A DNA stretch of 64,000 nucleotides, taken from assembly GCF_035967765.1 (NCBI RefSeq), contig NZ_JAYWIT010000021.1, one strand, 5' to 3'. Position 1 is the stretch's first letter; each line of letters opens with the position of its first letter. A model generated the notes under the pieces. The model had not been told where the DNA came from. It saw only the letters and a list, made by a program, of their open reading frames with translations, and searched no databases. The position numbers were made by a program, and so were the translations under genes. Positions 43,863 through 51,323 of this stretch are shown here, piece after piece. This DNA is from Conexibacter stalactiti (GTDB lineage: Bacteria; Actinomycetota; Thermoleophilia; Solirubrobacterales; Solirubrobacteraceae).

Positions 43863-46073
43863 ATGGATCGCATCCGCAGCGCCGTCCTGGTCGTGCTGAC
43901 GCTCGTCGCGCTGGCGGCAGGCGCGGCGACCGGCCACGCTGCCGCGTGGCTCCCCGGCCCGACGGTCTCGGAGGCCGTGACGAACTCGTTCCCGATCTCT
44001 GGGATCGACGCCGGCGGCCGCACGACCGTCGTCTGGGAGGAGGCCGGCAGACAGCTGACGGCGCAGCAGATCGCCCCCGGCGGCCTGCCCGGCACGGCGC
44101 AGAGACTGGGCTCCGGCGCCGCGCAGTCGATCGGCGCGACCGCCGACGGCGGCACGGGCGTGGCCTGGCTCGACGACGACGAGATCAAGCTGCTCGCGTT
44201 CGATGCGGCCGGCGCCGCCGGTCCCGTCCGCACGGTCGGCACCATCCCCAGCGACACGATCGCGGCCACGCCGGCGACGGCGGTCGCGCCCGACGGCGCC
44301 GTGCTCGTGGCGTGGGCGACGCCGGTCGTCGACGAGGATCCGCAGCTGCACCTCATGCGGATCGCCGCCGACGGCACCCCCGGCGCGGTCAGACCGCTCG
44401 GCGAGATCTTCAACCTCGCCCAGGCCGCGATCGCGATCGGTGCCGACGGCGTCGCGCGGGTGCAGTGGGCGCGGCGGCAGGACGGCGGCGGCGAGCTGGT
44501 GGTCGCGCGGCTGGACGCCGCCGGCACGCTCACCGGGCCGGTCGTGCTGAGCACCACTGCCTTCGGCGCCGCGCCGCGCCTGGTCGCCGGCGGCGACCAG
44601 GCGATCGCCGCATGGCTGGAGCTGGGCGAGGAGCCCGGCGAGCTCGACGTGCAGACGGCGCGGCTGCCGTCGGCCGGCGCCGTCGCCGACGGGCCGGTGA
44701 CGGTCGCCACGCCGAGGATGGCGTTCCCGTCGCTCGACGCCGCGCTCGCGCCCGACGGGACGGCGACGGTCGCCTGGGCCGCTGCCAACGCCGACATGAC
44801 GAGAATGTGGATCGAGGCGCGCCGGCTCGCTCCCGGCGGGGCGCTCGGCGAGACGGAGACGCTCTCGACGGCGGAGGCGGGCTGGGGCGCCGCGCTCCCG
44901 CGGCTGGCGAGCGGCCGCGACGGCACGGTCGTCGCGACCTGGCTGCGCGTGCCGGCGGCCGCCGGCGCCATCTCGCTCGCCAGCCGTCTGATCGGCGCCG
45001 ACGGCGAGCCGGCCGGCACCGAGCTGCCGGTGCCGCTCCCGGGGCTGTCACCGATGGGGGTCGACGACCGCCTGATGACGCTGGCCGCCTCGCCCTCCGG
45101 CGACGCGATCGCGACGCTCGTCATCCCGGGGGCGAGCGGAACCGGCGTGCTGGAGGCGGCGCTGCTCGACGGCGCGCCGCCGCGGCTCGACGCGACCGTG
45201 CCGGCGACGGCCGAGCGCGGCGCCACTGTCGCCCTCTCCGCGACCGCGAGCGACCCGTCCGGGATCGCGAGCTACGCGTGGGCGTTCGGCGACGGCGCCG
45301 GAGCGAGCGGTGCGGACGCCACGCACACCTACGCGAGCGCCGGCACCTACACCGTCACCGTGACGGCGACCGACAACCGCGGCAACAGCGCCTCGGTGAC
45401 GAGAACGATCACGGTCACGGAACCGGTCGATCCCGGCCCCGGCCCCGGTCCTGGTCCGGGGCCAGGGCCCGGTCCCGCCCCCGGTGCCGGGCCCGCACCC
45501 GGCCCTGGCATTGGCACGGGCAGAGGCACCGGCTCTGGCAGAGGCACCGGCTCTGGCAGAGGCACCGGCTCTGGCAGAGGCACCGGCTCTGGCAGAGGCA
45601 CCGGCTCTGGCAGAGGCACCGGCTCTGGCAGAGGCACCGGCTCTGGCAGAGGCACCGGCTCCGGCAGAGGCACCGGCTCCGGCAGAGGCACCGGCTCCGG
45701 CAGAGGGCAGAACGGCACCGGCTCCGGCTCCGGCAAGCCCGGCGGCGGCAGATCGGCCGCGCGGCTGAAGCTGACGCGCGCCGCGCGCAGCGGCTCGACC
45801 GTGCGCGTCGCCGGCACCCTCGCCCGCGGTGCCTCCGGTCGCGTCAGACTCGTCTGGTCGCAGAAGTTCGGGCGCAGCACGATCACGCAGAGCGTCACGG
45901 CGCGGATCGTGAAAGGCCGCTTCAGCGCGACGATCAGACTGCCGCGGGCGCTCGCGAGCAGCAGAGCCGCCGGCCGCATCACGGTCAGCTACGGCGGCGA
46001 CGCCGACACCGCGGCCGCGCGCGCGACGCGGACCGTCAGAGCGGCGGCGAGAGGAGCAGGCGGCCGGCGCTGA
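43863..46073 (+). CDS. secreted repeat protein with PKD domain and GTGSGR linker, paralogue 3 of 3
   Basis: 736 residues. A signal peptide, propeller-like blades and PKD domain (DPSGIASYAWAFGDGAGASGADATHTYASAG, about 465-520) as in paralogue 2. The linker begins with Gly-Pro repeats and then switches to eleven 6-residue units G-T-G-S-G-R encoded by an 18-bp minisatellite (45507-45704). The C-terminal basic domain is conserved (ARLKLTRAARSGSTVRVAGTLARGASGRVRLVW). A GAGGAG Shine-Dalgarno sequence lies upstream. The paralogues differ mainly in linker and PKD content. Confidence 0.87.
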   Translation: MDRIRSAVLVVLTLVALAAGAATGHAAAWLPGPTVSEAVTNSFPISGIDAGGRTTVVWEEAGRQLTAQQIAPGGLPGTAQRLGSGAAQSIGATADGGTGVAWLDDDEIKLLAFDAAGAAGPVRTVGTIPSDTIAATPATAVAPDGAVLVAWATPVVDEDPQLHLMRIAADGTPGAVRPLGEIFNLAQAAIAIGADGVARVQWARRQDGGGELVVARLDAAGTLTGPVVLSTTAFGAAPRLVAGGDQAIAAWLELGEEPGELDVQTARLPSAGAVADGPVTVATPRMAFPSLDAALAPDGTATVAWAAANADMTRMWIEARRLAPGGALGETETLSTAEAGWGAALPRLASGRDGTVVATWLRVPAAAGAISLASRLIGADGEPAGTELPVPLPGLSPMGVDDRLMTLAASPSGDAIATLVIPGASGTGVLEAALLDGAPPRLDATVPATAERGATVALSATASDPSGIASYAWAFGDGAGASGADATHTYASAGTYTVTVTATDNRGNSASVTRTITVTEPVDPGPGPGPGPGPGPGPAPGAGPAPGPGIGTGRGTGSGRGTGSGRGTGSGRGTGSGRGTGSGRGTGSGRGTGSGRGTGSGRGTGSGRGTGSGRGQNGTGSGSGKPGGGRSAARLKLTRAARSGSTVRVAGTLARGASGRVRLVWSQKFGRSTITQSVTARIVKGRFSATIRLPRALASSRAAGRITVSYGGDADTAAARATRTVRAAARGAGGRR
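45507..45704 (+). repeat. 18-bp minisatellite, 11 units, in paralogue 3
   Basis: Unit GGCACCGGCTCTGGCAGA. The first unit (45507-45524) is degenerate, seven are identical, and the last three have TCC for TCT. Each unit encodes GTGSGR. The near-identity implies recent slippage or gene conversion. Confidence 0.95.
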
Positions 46074-46108
46074 CCTGTGGCAGATCCCCACTCCCCCGGT
46101 GGTCTGGT

Positions 46109-46114
46109 TAAGCT
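46109..46114 (+). promoter_or_regulatory. -10 element TAAGCT
   Basis: TAAGCT lies 7 bases before the ATG at 46122. Confidence 0.5.
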
Positions 46115-46121
46115 CGCCCGC

Positions 46122-48923
46122 ATGGCACGGACGCTGGTCGCGCGAGACGCTGAGATCGGAGCACTGGACGCGGCGCTGGCGGGAGCCGGCGCCGGCAGCG
46201 GCTCGCTGACGCTGATCGAGGGGCCGGCGGGGATCGGCAAGTCCGCGCTGCTGGAGCACGCGCGCGCCGCCGGGCTGGAGCAGGGAGCGCGCGTGCTGCA
46301 CGCGCGCGCCAGCGAGCTCGACCGCGGCTTCGGCTTCGGCGTCGTGCTGCAGCTGTTCGACGCGCTGCTCGCCGGCGCCGACGGAGAACGGCGCGAGCAG
46401 CTGCTGGCCGGCGCCGCGGCGCACGCCGAGCTGGTGCTGGCGCCGCGCGGCGGCGAGCGCGCCGACGAGGCCGGCTACGCGGTCCTGCACGGGCTCTACT
46501 GGCTTGTCGTCAACCTCGCGGAGACGCAGCCGGTCGTGCTGCTCGTCGACGACGTGCAGTGGGCCGACGTCTCCTCGCTGCGCTTCCTCGAATACCTCGG
46601 CCGGCGGCTCGACGGGGTCGCCGTCGCGGTCGTCGCGGCGCAGCGCACGAACGAGCCCGGCTCGCCGGAGGAGCTGCTGCGCCAGCTCGCCGCGGGGCCG
46701 CACGCGAGCACGCTGCGGCCGCGGCCGTTCACACCCGACGACGTCGCGGACCTGCTGCACGGCGCGCTCGGCGGTCAGCCCGACCCCGACTTCCGCGATG
46801 CCGCGATGACGGCGACCGGCGGCAACCCGCTGCTGTTGACGGTGCTCGCGCGCGAGGCCGAGGAGCTCGGCCTCGCCGGCAGCGCCGCCGACAGCGCGCG
46901 CGTCGCGGAGCTGGGCGCGGCCGGCGTCGCGCCGGCCGTCCAGCGACGGCTGCGGACGCTCGGTCCGGAGGCGATCGCGGTCGTGCAGGCGGCGGCGGTC
47001 GTCGGTGAGCGCGGCCTGCTGGAGGATGTCGCGGCGCTCGCCGAGATCGATCCGGGGCGGGCGCGCGCGACGCTCGACCGGCTCGCCGCCGTCGGTGTCC
47101 TGAGCGGCGACAGCTGGGGTTTCGTTCATCCGCTCGTGAAGGCGGCGGTGCTGGAGGCGACCGCGCCGATCGACCTGATGCGCATGCACCGGCTCGCGGC
47201 GACGCGGCTGCGCGAGCGCGGCACGCGCCCGGCGGAGACCGCGCTGCACTGGCTCGCCGCTGAGCCGACCGGCGACCCGCAGGCGGTCGCCGACCTGCGC
47301 GCCGCTGCCGGCGCCGCGACCGCCGAGGGCGCGCCGGAGACGGCCGTCGACCTGCTCGCGCGCGCGCTCGACGAGCCGCCGCCGCGCGAGCAGCGGGCGC
47401 AGGTGCTGCTGGAGCTGGGCGAGCTGATGGCGAGAGCGCATCGGGCCGAGGGCGCCGAACGGCTGCGCGAGGCGGTCGCGCTCGGTCTCTCCGGCGATCA
47501 GCTCGCGCGGGCTCGCGCCGGCCTCGGCACGGTCCTCGTGCACACCGACCCGGCGTCGGCGCTCGACGAGGTCGCGCGTGGGATGGAGGAGGCCGAGGAC
47601 CCGGCGCTGAAGCTGCGCCTGGAGGCGTTCATGATCGAGGCGCTGATCTTCGTCGACGCCTTCGCGGAACGGCGCGACGCGGCCTTCGCGGGCGGCCGCG
47701 CCGATGCGGACGCCTCGCCGGTGATGCTGGCGCACCTCGCGCTCGACGACGCCTGCGCCGGGAGACCGCGCGCACAGGTGCTTGAGCTGGCCGATCAGGC
47801 GCTGGCCGGCGGGGTGCTGGTCGACCAGGTCGGCCCGACCAGCTCGACGTGGAACCTGCTGACCCACGCGATCCGCTTCGCCGAGGGGCCGGAGCGCTGC
47901 GCGGAGGTGCTGCGCGAGGGCGAGCGCTGGGTCCGTCGCCACGGCTTCTCCGGTCCCGACCCGTTCATCGGGCAGTCGTGGGGCTACTGGCATCGCGACT
48001 TCGGCTCGGTCGCGGCGGGCGCCGCCCACTCGGAGCTGGCGCTGGAGACGATCACGGCGCTCGGCGTGCCGTTGACGATCACGGCGATCGCCGCGATCGC
48101 CGCCGAGAACCTCGTCCAGATCGAGCAGCTCGATCGCGCCGCCGAGCTGATCGACGTCGACTTCGGGCCGGCCAGAGACACGTTCATCGAGCCGTTCGCG
48201 CTGACGATCCGCGGCTACGTCCGCTACCTGCTGCGCCGCTTCGACGAGGCGGAGGCCGACCTGCGGCGGACGGTCGCGTTGTGCGACGCGCGCGGCTGGC
48301 AGTCGCCGCACACCGCGCTGCAACGGCTGCGGCTGGCCGAGGTGCTGATCGCGCGCGGCGAGCGCGACGAGGCGCTCGAGCTGATGGAGCACGACGTGCG
48401 CGTCGCGACCGCCGCCGGCCTCGACGGCGCGCTCGGCAGCGCGCTGCTGATCAGAGCAAACGCGCTCGAGGACGGCGACGAGGCGATCGACCTGCTGCGC
48501 GAGGCGGTCACGGTGCTCGAACGGACGCCGTACAAGCTGGAACTGGGCTGGGCGCTGCACGACCTCGGCGCGAGACTGCGCGTGCGCGGCGGCCGCAGGG
48601 ATGCGCGCGAGGTGCTGGCGCGCGCGCTCGACCTGGCGGCGCGGACCGAGTCGACGCGCCTGGCCAGAGATGCCCGCGCCGAGCTGGAGGCGAGCGGAGC
48701 GCGGCCGCGGCGCGAGCTGCTGTCAGGTGTCGAGGCGCTGACGCCGGCCGAGCGGCGAGTTGCGGAGATGGCCGCGGAAGGCCTGACCAACCGCGAGATC
48801 GCGGAGTCGCTGTGGGTGACGCAGAAGACGGTCGAGATGCACCTCGGCCGCTCGTACGGAAAGCTCGGGATCCGCTCCCGCCGCCAGCTCGCCGACGTGC
48901 TGGGCGTGCCGGCGGCGGCGTAA
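46122..48923 (+). CDS. large ATP-binding LuxR-family regulator (LAL/MalT-like)
   Basis: 933 residues. The N-terminal AAA/STAND ATPase has Walker A GPAGIGKSALLE (34-45) and Walker B VVLLVDDVQWADV (near 140). A long middle region of helical, TPR-like repeats (about 380-850) follows. The C-terminal LuxR HTH is LTPAERRVAEMAAEGLTNREIAESLWVTQKTVEMHLGRSYGKLGIRSRRQLADVL. These LAL-type proteins are ATP-dependent activators, often of pathway genes. Neighbours give no clear target: the secreted paralogues upstream and an FAD oxidase downstream. Monocistronic, with a terminator at 48931. Confidence 0.94.
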   Translation: MARTLVARDAEIGALDAALAGAGAGSGSLTLIEGPAGIGKSALLEHARAAGLEQGARVLHARASELDRGFGFGVVLQLFDALLAGADGERREQLLAGAAAHAELVLAPRGGERADEAGYAVLHGLYWLVVNLAETQPVVLLVDDVQWADVSSLRFLEYLGRRLDGVAVAVVAAQRTNEPGSPEELLRQLAAGPHASTLRPRPFTPDDVADLLHGALGGQPDPDFRDAAMTATGGNPLLLTVLAREAEELGLAGSAADSARVAELGAAGVAPAVQRRLRTLGPEAIAVVQAAAVVGERGLLEDVAALAEIDPGRARATLDRLAAVGVLSGDSWGFVHPLVKAAVLEATAPIDLMRMHRLAATRLRERGTRPAETALHWLAAEPTGDPQAVADLRAAAGAATAEGAPETAVDLLARALDEPPPREQRAQVLLELGELMARAHRAEGAERLREAVALGLSGDQLARARAGLGTVLVHTDPASALDEVARGMEEAEDPALKLRLEAFMIEALIFVDAFAERRDAAFAGGRADADASPVMLAHLALDDACAGRPRAQVLELADQALAGGVLVDQVGPTSSTWNLLTHAIRFAEGPERCAEVLREGERWVRRHGFSGPDPFIGQSWGYWHRDFGSVAAGAAHSELALETITALGVPLTITAIAAIAAENLVQIEQLDRAAELIDVDFGPARDTFIEPFALTIRGYVRYLLRRFDEAEADLRRTVALCDARGWQSPHTALQRLRLAEVLIARGERDEALELMEHDVRVATAAGLDGALGSALLIRANALEDGDEAIDLLREAVTVLERTPYKLELGWALHDLGARLRVRGGRRDAREVLARALDLAARTESTRLARDARAELEASGARPRRELLSGVEALTPAERRVAEMAAEGLTNREIAESLWVTQKTVEMHLGRSYGKLGIRSRRQLADVLGVPAAA

Positions 48924-48930
48924 CGGGGCG

Positions 48931-48963
48931 AGGCGCGCCCGGCGTCCGGCGCCCGGCGCGCCT
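48931..48963 (+). terminator. hairpin after the LAL regulator
   Basis: A 9-bp GC stem AGGCGCGCC/GGCGCGCCT (48931-48939 with 48955-48963) continues after one mismatch with 4 more pairs around a TCCG loop. No T-run follows. Confidence 0.55.
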
Positions 48964-49019
48964 GCGCTCGCCCGCCTCGCGCCGCCCGCCGAACCTGCGT
49001 GACAGATCGCTCGCGAGTG

Positions 49020-49025
49020 TAACAT
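49020..49025 (+). promoter_or_regulatory. -10 element TAACAT
   Basis: TAACAT is 7 bases before the ATG at 49033; a GTGACA 15 bases upstream is a poor -35 by spacing. Confidence 0.5.
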
Positions 49026-49032
49026 CGGCCGT

Positions 49033-50661
49033 ATGGCCGACGACTTCGCCCTTCCAGCCGATCCGGCGTCCGCGTGGGCGGCAGCGCCCGCGACGCCGTT
49101 GGTGAGCGAGCAGATGCGCGCGCTCGTCACGCAGATCTTCGAGCCGACCGCGACCGCCACGCACCCGCGCTCTGAAGACCGTCACTCTGGGCTCGCTCAG
49201 CAAGCCCAGATTGACGCTCCTCCACCCGCCAGCGCGCTCTGCTCCGCCGCGCACGCCGCCTTCGCGGCGGCGCTCGGGCCCGAGCACGTGCGGACCGACG
49301 CCAGCACCCGCGCCGCGCACGCGAACGGGATGTCGTACCTCGACCTGCTGCGCCACCGTCTGCCCGCGGCGCGCGCGCTGCCCGACGCGGTGCTGGAGCC
49401 GGCTGACGAGGGGCAGATCGCCGCCCTGCTCGCCGTCGCCGCCGAGCACGCCGTCGCGGTCGTCCCCTTCGGCGGCGGGACGAGCGTCGTCGGCGGCGTC
49501 ACGCCGGCGAAGGGCGAGCTGCGCGCCGTCGTCGCGCTCGACCTCGCGCGCCTGGACCGGCTCGTCGAGCTGGACGAGGTCTCGCGCACCGCGACGCTGC
49601 AGGCCGGCCTCACCGGCCCGGCCGCCGATGCGCTGCTGGCCGCGCACGGCTTCACGCTCGGCCACGTGCCGCAGAGCTTCGAGCGCGCGACGATCGGCGG
49701 CTATGCCGCGACCCGCTCGGCCGGCCAGCTGTCGACCGGCTGGGGCCGCTTCGACGCGCTGGTGGAGCGGCTGCGCGCGGTCACGCCGGCCGGCACGCTG
49801 GTGCTCGGCCGCGCGCCCGGCACGGCCGCCGGTCCAGACCTCAAGCAACTGCTGCTGGGATCCGAGGGCGCCTTCGGCGTGATCACCGAGGTGACCGTGC
49901 GCGTGCGGCCGCTGCCGCAGGCGCGTCGTCACGAGGGCTGGCGCGTGGAGAGCTTCGCCGCAGGGGCGGCGCTGCTGCGGCGGCTGGCGCAGGACGGCCC
50001 GCGTCCGGACCTCGCGCGCCTCTCGGACGAGACCGAGACGGCGATGGGCTTCGCGACCGGCGGCGAGCAGGGGGGAGAGGGCTGCCTGCTGCTGGTCGGC
50101 TGGGAGGGCGGCGAGGCCGACGTGAACGGCCGCGCGCTGGCGACCGCCGCGCTGCTGCAGGCGGCTGGGGCGCACCCGCTCGGCGAGCCGGCGGCGGCGT
50201 CGTGGAGATCGGGCCGCTTCCGCGCGCCGCGGATGCGCGATGAGCTGATCGACCTCGGCGTCGCGGTCGAGACGTTGGAGACGGCGGCGTCGTGGCGCGA
50301 CCTGGAGCGGGTCCACGCGGCGGTCGGCGAGGCGCTGCGCGACGCGCTCGGCGAGCAGATGCGGCCGGTCGTCGCCTGCCACGTCTCGCACCTCTACGCG
50401 GCCGGCGCCTCGCTCTACTTCTCCGTGATCGCGAGACGCGACCCGGCCGACCCGGTCGGCCAGTGGCAGCGGGCGAAGCACGCCGCGACCGACGCGATGG
50501 CCGCGGCCGGCGCGACGATCACCCACCACCATGCGGTCGGCGCGGATCATGCGCCGTGGCTGGCCGCCGAGGTGGGCGAGGAGGGCGTCGCGCTGCTGCG
50601 CGCGGTCAAGGCGCAGCTCGATCCGGCCGGGATCATGAACCCGGGCAAGCTGCTCGCCTGA
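49033..50661 (+). CDS. FAD-binding oxidase (alkyldihydroxyacetonephosphate-synthase-like)
   Basis: 542 residues. The PCMH-type FAD domain is clear from about residue 115: AVLEPADEGQIAALLAV, AVAVVPFGGGTSVVGGVTP, LDLARLDRLVELDEVSRTATLQAGLTGPAADALLAAHGFTLGHVPQSFERATIGGYAATRSAGQLSTGWGRFDALVERLRAVTP. The C-terminal half includes VACHVSHLYAAGASLYF and THHHAVGADHAPWLAAEVGEEGVALLRAVKAQLDPAGIMNPGKLL. This is closest to AGPS/glycolate-oxidase-type enzymes. The first ~75 residues are not family-like and contain an inverted repeat (49181-49215). The promoter hexamer supports the long form. Confidence 0.9.
   Translation: MADDFALPADPASAWAAAPATPLVSEQMRALVTQIFEPTATATHPRSEDRHSGLAQQAQIDAPPPASALCSAAHAAFAAALGPEHVRTDASTRAAHANGMSYLDLLRHRLPAARALPDAVLEPADEGQIAALLAVAAEHAVAVVPFGGGTSVVGGVTPAKGELRAVVALDLARLDRLVELDEVSRTATLQAGLTGPAADALLAAHGFTLGHVPQSFERATIGGYAATRSAGQLSTGWGRFDALVERLRAVTPAGTLVLGRAPGTAAGPDLKQLLLGSEGAFGVITEVTVRVRPLPQARRHEGWRVESFAAGAALLRRLAQDGPRPDLARLSDETETAMGFATGGEQGGEGCLLLVGWEGGEADVNGRALATAALLQAAGAHPLGEPAAASWRSGRFRAPRMRDELIDLGVAVETLETAASWRDLERVHAAVGEALRDALGEQMRPVVACHVSHLYAAGASLYFSVIARRDPADPVGQWQRAKHAATDAMAAAGATITHHHAVGADHAPWLAAEVGEEGVALLRAVKAQLDPAGIMNPGKLLA
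49181..49215. repeat. 13-bp inverted repeat inside the oxidase N-terminal extension
   Basis: Arms 49181-49193 and 49203-49215 pair with one mismatch around a 9-base loop. It falls in the non-conserved leader of the coding sequence. Confidence 0.6.
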
Positions 50662-50712
50662 GCCGCGCGCTGACATCCGGCCAGGCCCGGCGGGGCGTCA
50701 CCTCACCGCCGG

Positions 50713-50718
50713 TACGCT
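50713..50718 (+). promoter_or_regulatory. -10 element TACGCT before the leader ORF
   Basis: TACGCT lies 9 bases before the ATG at 50728. Confidence 0.4.
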
Positions 50719-50727
50719 GCCGGGCCG

Positions 50728-50775
50728 ATGTCCGCCACGTTCCTGTACGTCTCGCGCCGCGCGACGCGCCCATGA
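50728..50775 (+). CDS. 15-codon leader ORF overlapping the GNAT start
   Basis: ATG at 50728 opens MSATFLYVSRRATRP and its TGA (50773-50775) overlaps the GNAT ATG (50772) as ATGA, in a different frame. Because the promoter-like hexamer sits just upstream of this ATG and the GNAT ATG has no Shine-Dalgarno sequence, ribosomes may reach GNAT by termination-reinitiation. Three Arg codons lie near its end (CGC CGC GCG ACG CGC). Whether it is translated cannot be told from sequence. Confidence 0.45.
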   Translation: MSATFLYVSRRATRP

Positions 50776-51323
50776 GCGGTCAGCTGTGCGTGCGCGTCGC
50801 GCAGTCCGAGGACGCCACCGCGATCGCGACCGTCCACGTGCGCGCCTGGCAGGCGGGCTACCGCGGCCTGCTGCCCGACAGCGTGCTCGACACGCTCTCG
50901 ACGGCGCTGCGCGAGCGCCAGTGGCACGAGCGGCTCAGCGGCGCGACCGGCGAGTGGATCACGACGCTGGTCGCCGTCGAGCAGGAGCGGGTGAGCGGCT
51001 TCTGCTCGCTCGCGGCGCCGAGCCGCGACAGCGACGCCGGCCCGCGCACGGTCGAGCTGGCGGCGCTCTACGTCGACCCGGAGCGATGGGGCGGCGGCGT
51101 CGCCGACGCGTTGCTGCACGCGGTCCGCGAGCTGCTCGCCGAGGGCTCCGCCCGCTGGGAGACGCTGACGCTGTGGATGCTGGAGGGCAACGCCCGCGCG
51201 CTGGCGTTCTACCGGCGCTGGGGGCTGGAGCCCGACGGGACGTGGCGCGAGGACGTGCTGACCGGTCCGTCCGGCCAGCACGCCCGCGCACCGCACATGC
51301 GGTTGCGCGGACCGCTCAGCTGA
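50772..51323 (+). CDS. GNAT-family N-acetyltransferase
   Basis: 183 residues. VRVAQSEDATAIATVHVRAWQAGYRGLLPDSVLDTLS at the start is typical of the GNAT group that includes RimI-like and phosphinothricin-type enzymes. VELAALYVDPERWGGGVADALLHAVRELLAEG carries the acetyl-CoA loop (W-G-G-G-V-A), and LWMLEGNARALAFYRRWGLEPDG motif B. The substrate is unknown. The upstream overlapping 15-codon ORF suggests coupled or attenuated translation. The 3' end overlaps the convergent DUF2339 gene by 8 bases. Confidence 0.9.
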   Translation: MSGQLCVRVAQSEDATAIATVHVRAWQAGYRGLLPDSVLDTLSTALRERQWHERLSGATGEWITTLVAVEQERVSGFCSLAAPSRDSDAGPRTVELAALYVDPERWGGGVADALLHAVRELLAEGSARWETLTLWMLEGNARALAFYRRWGLEPDGTWREDVLTGPSGQHARAPHMRLRGPLS

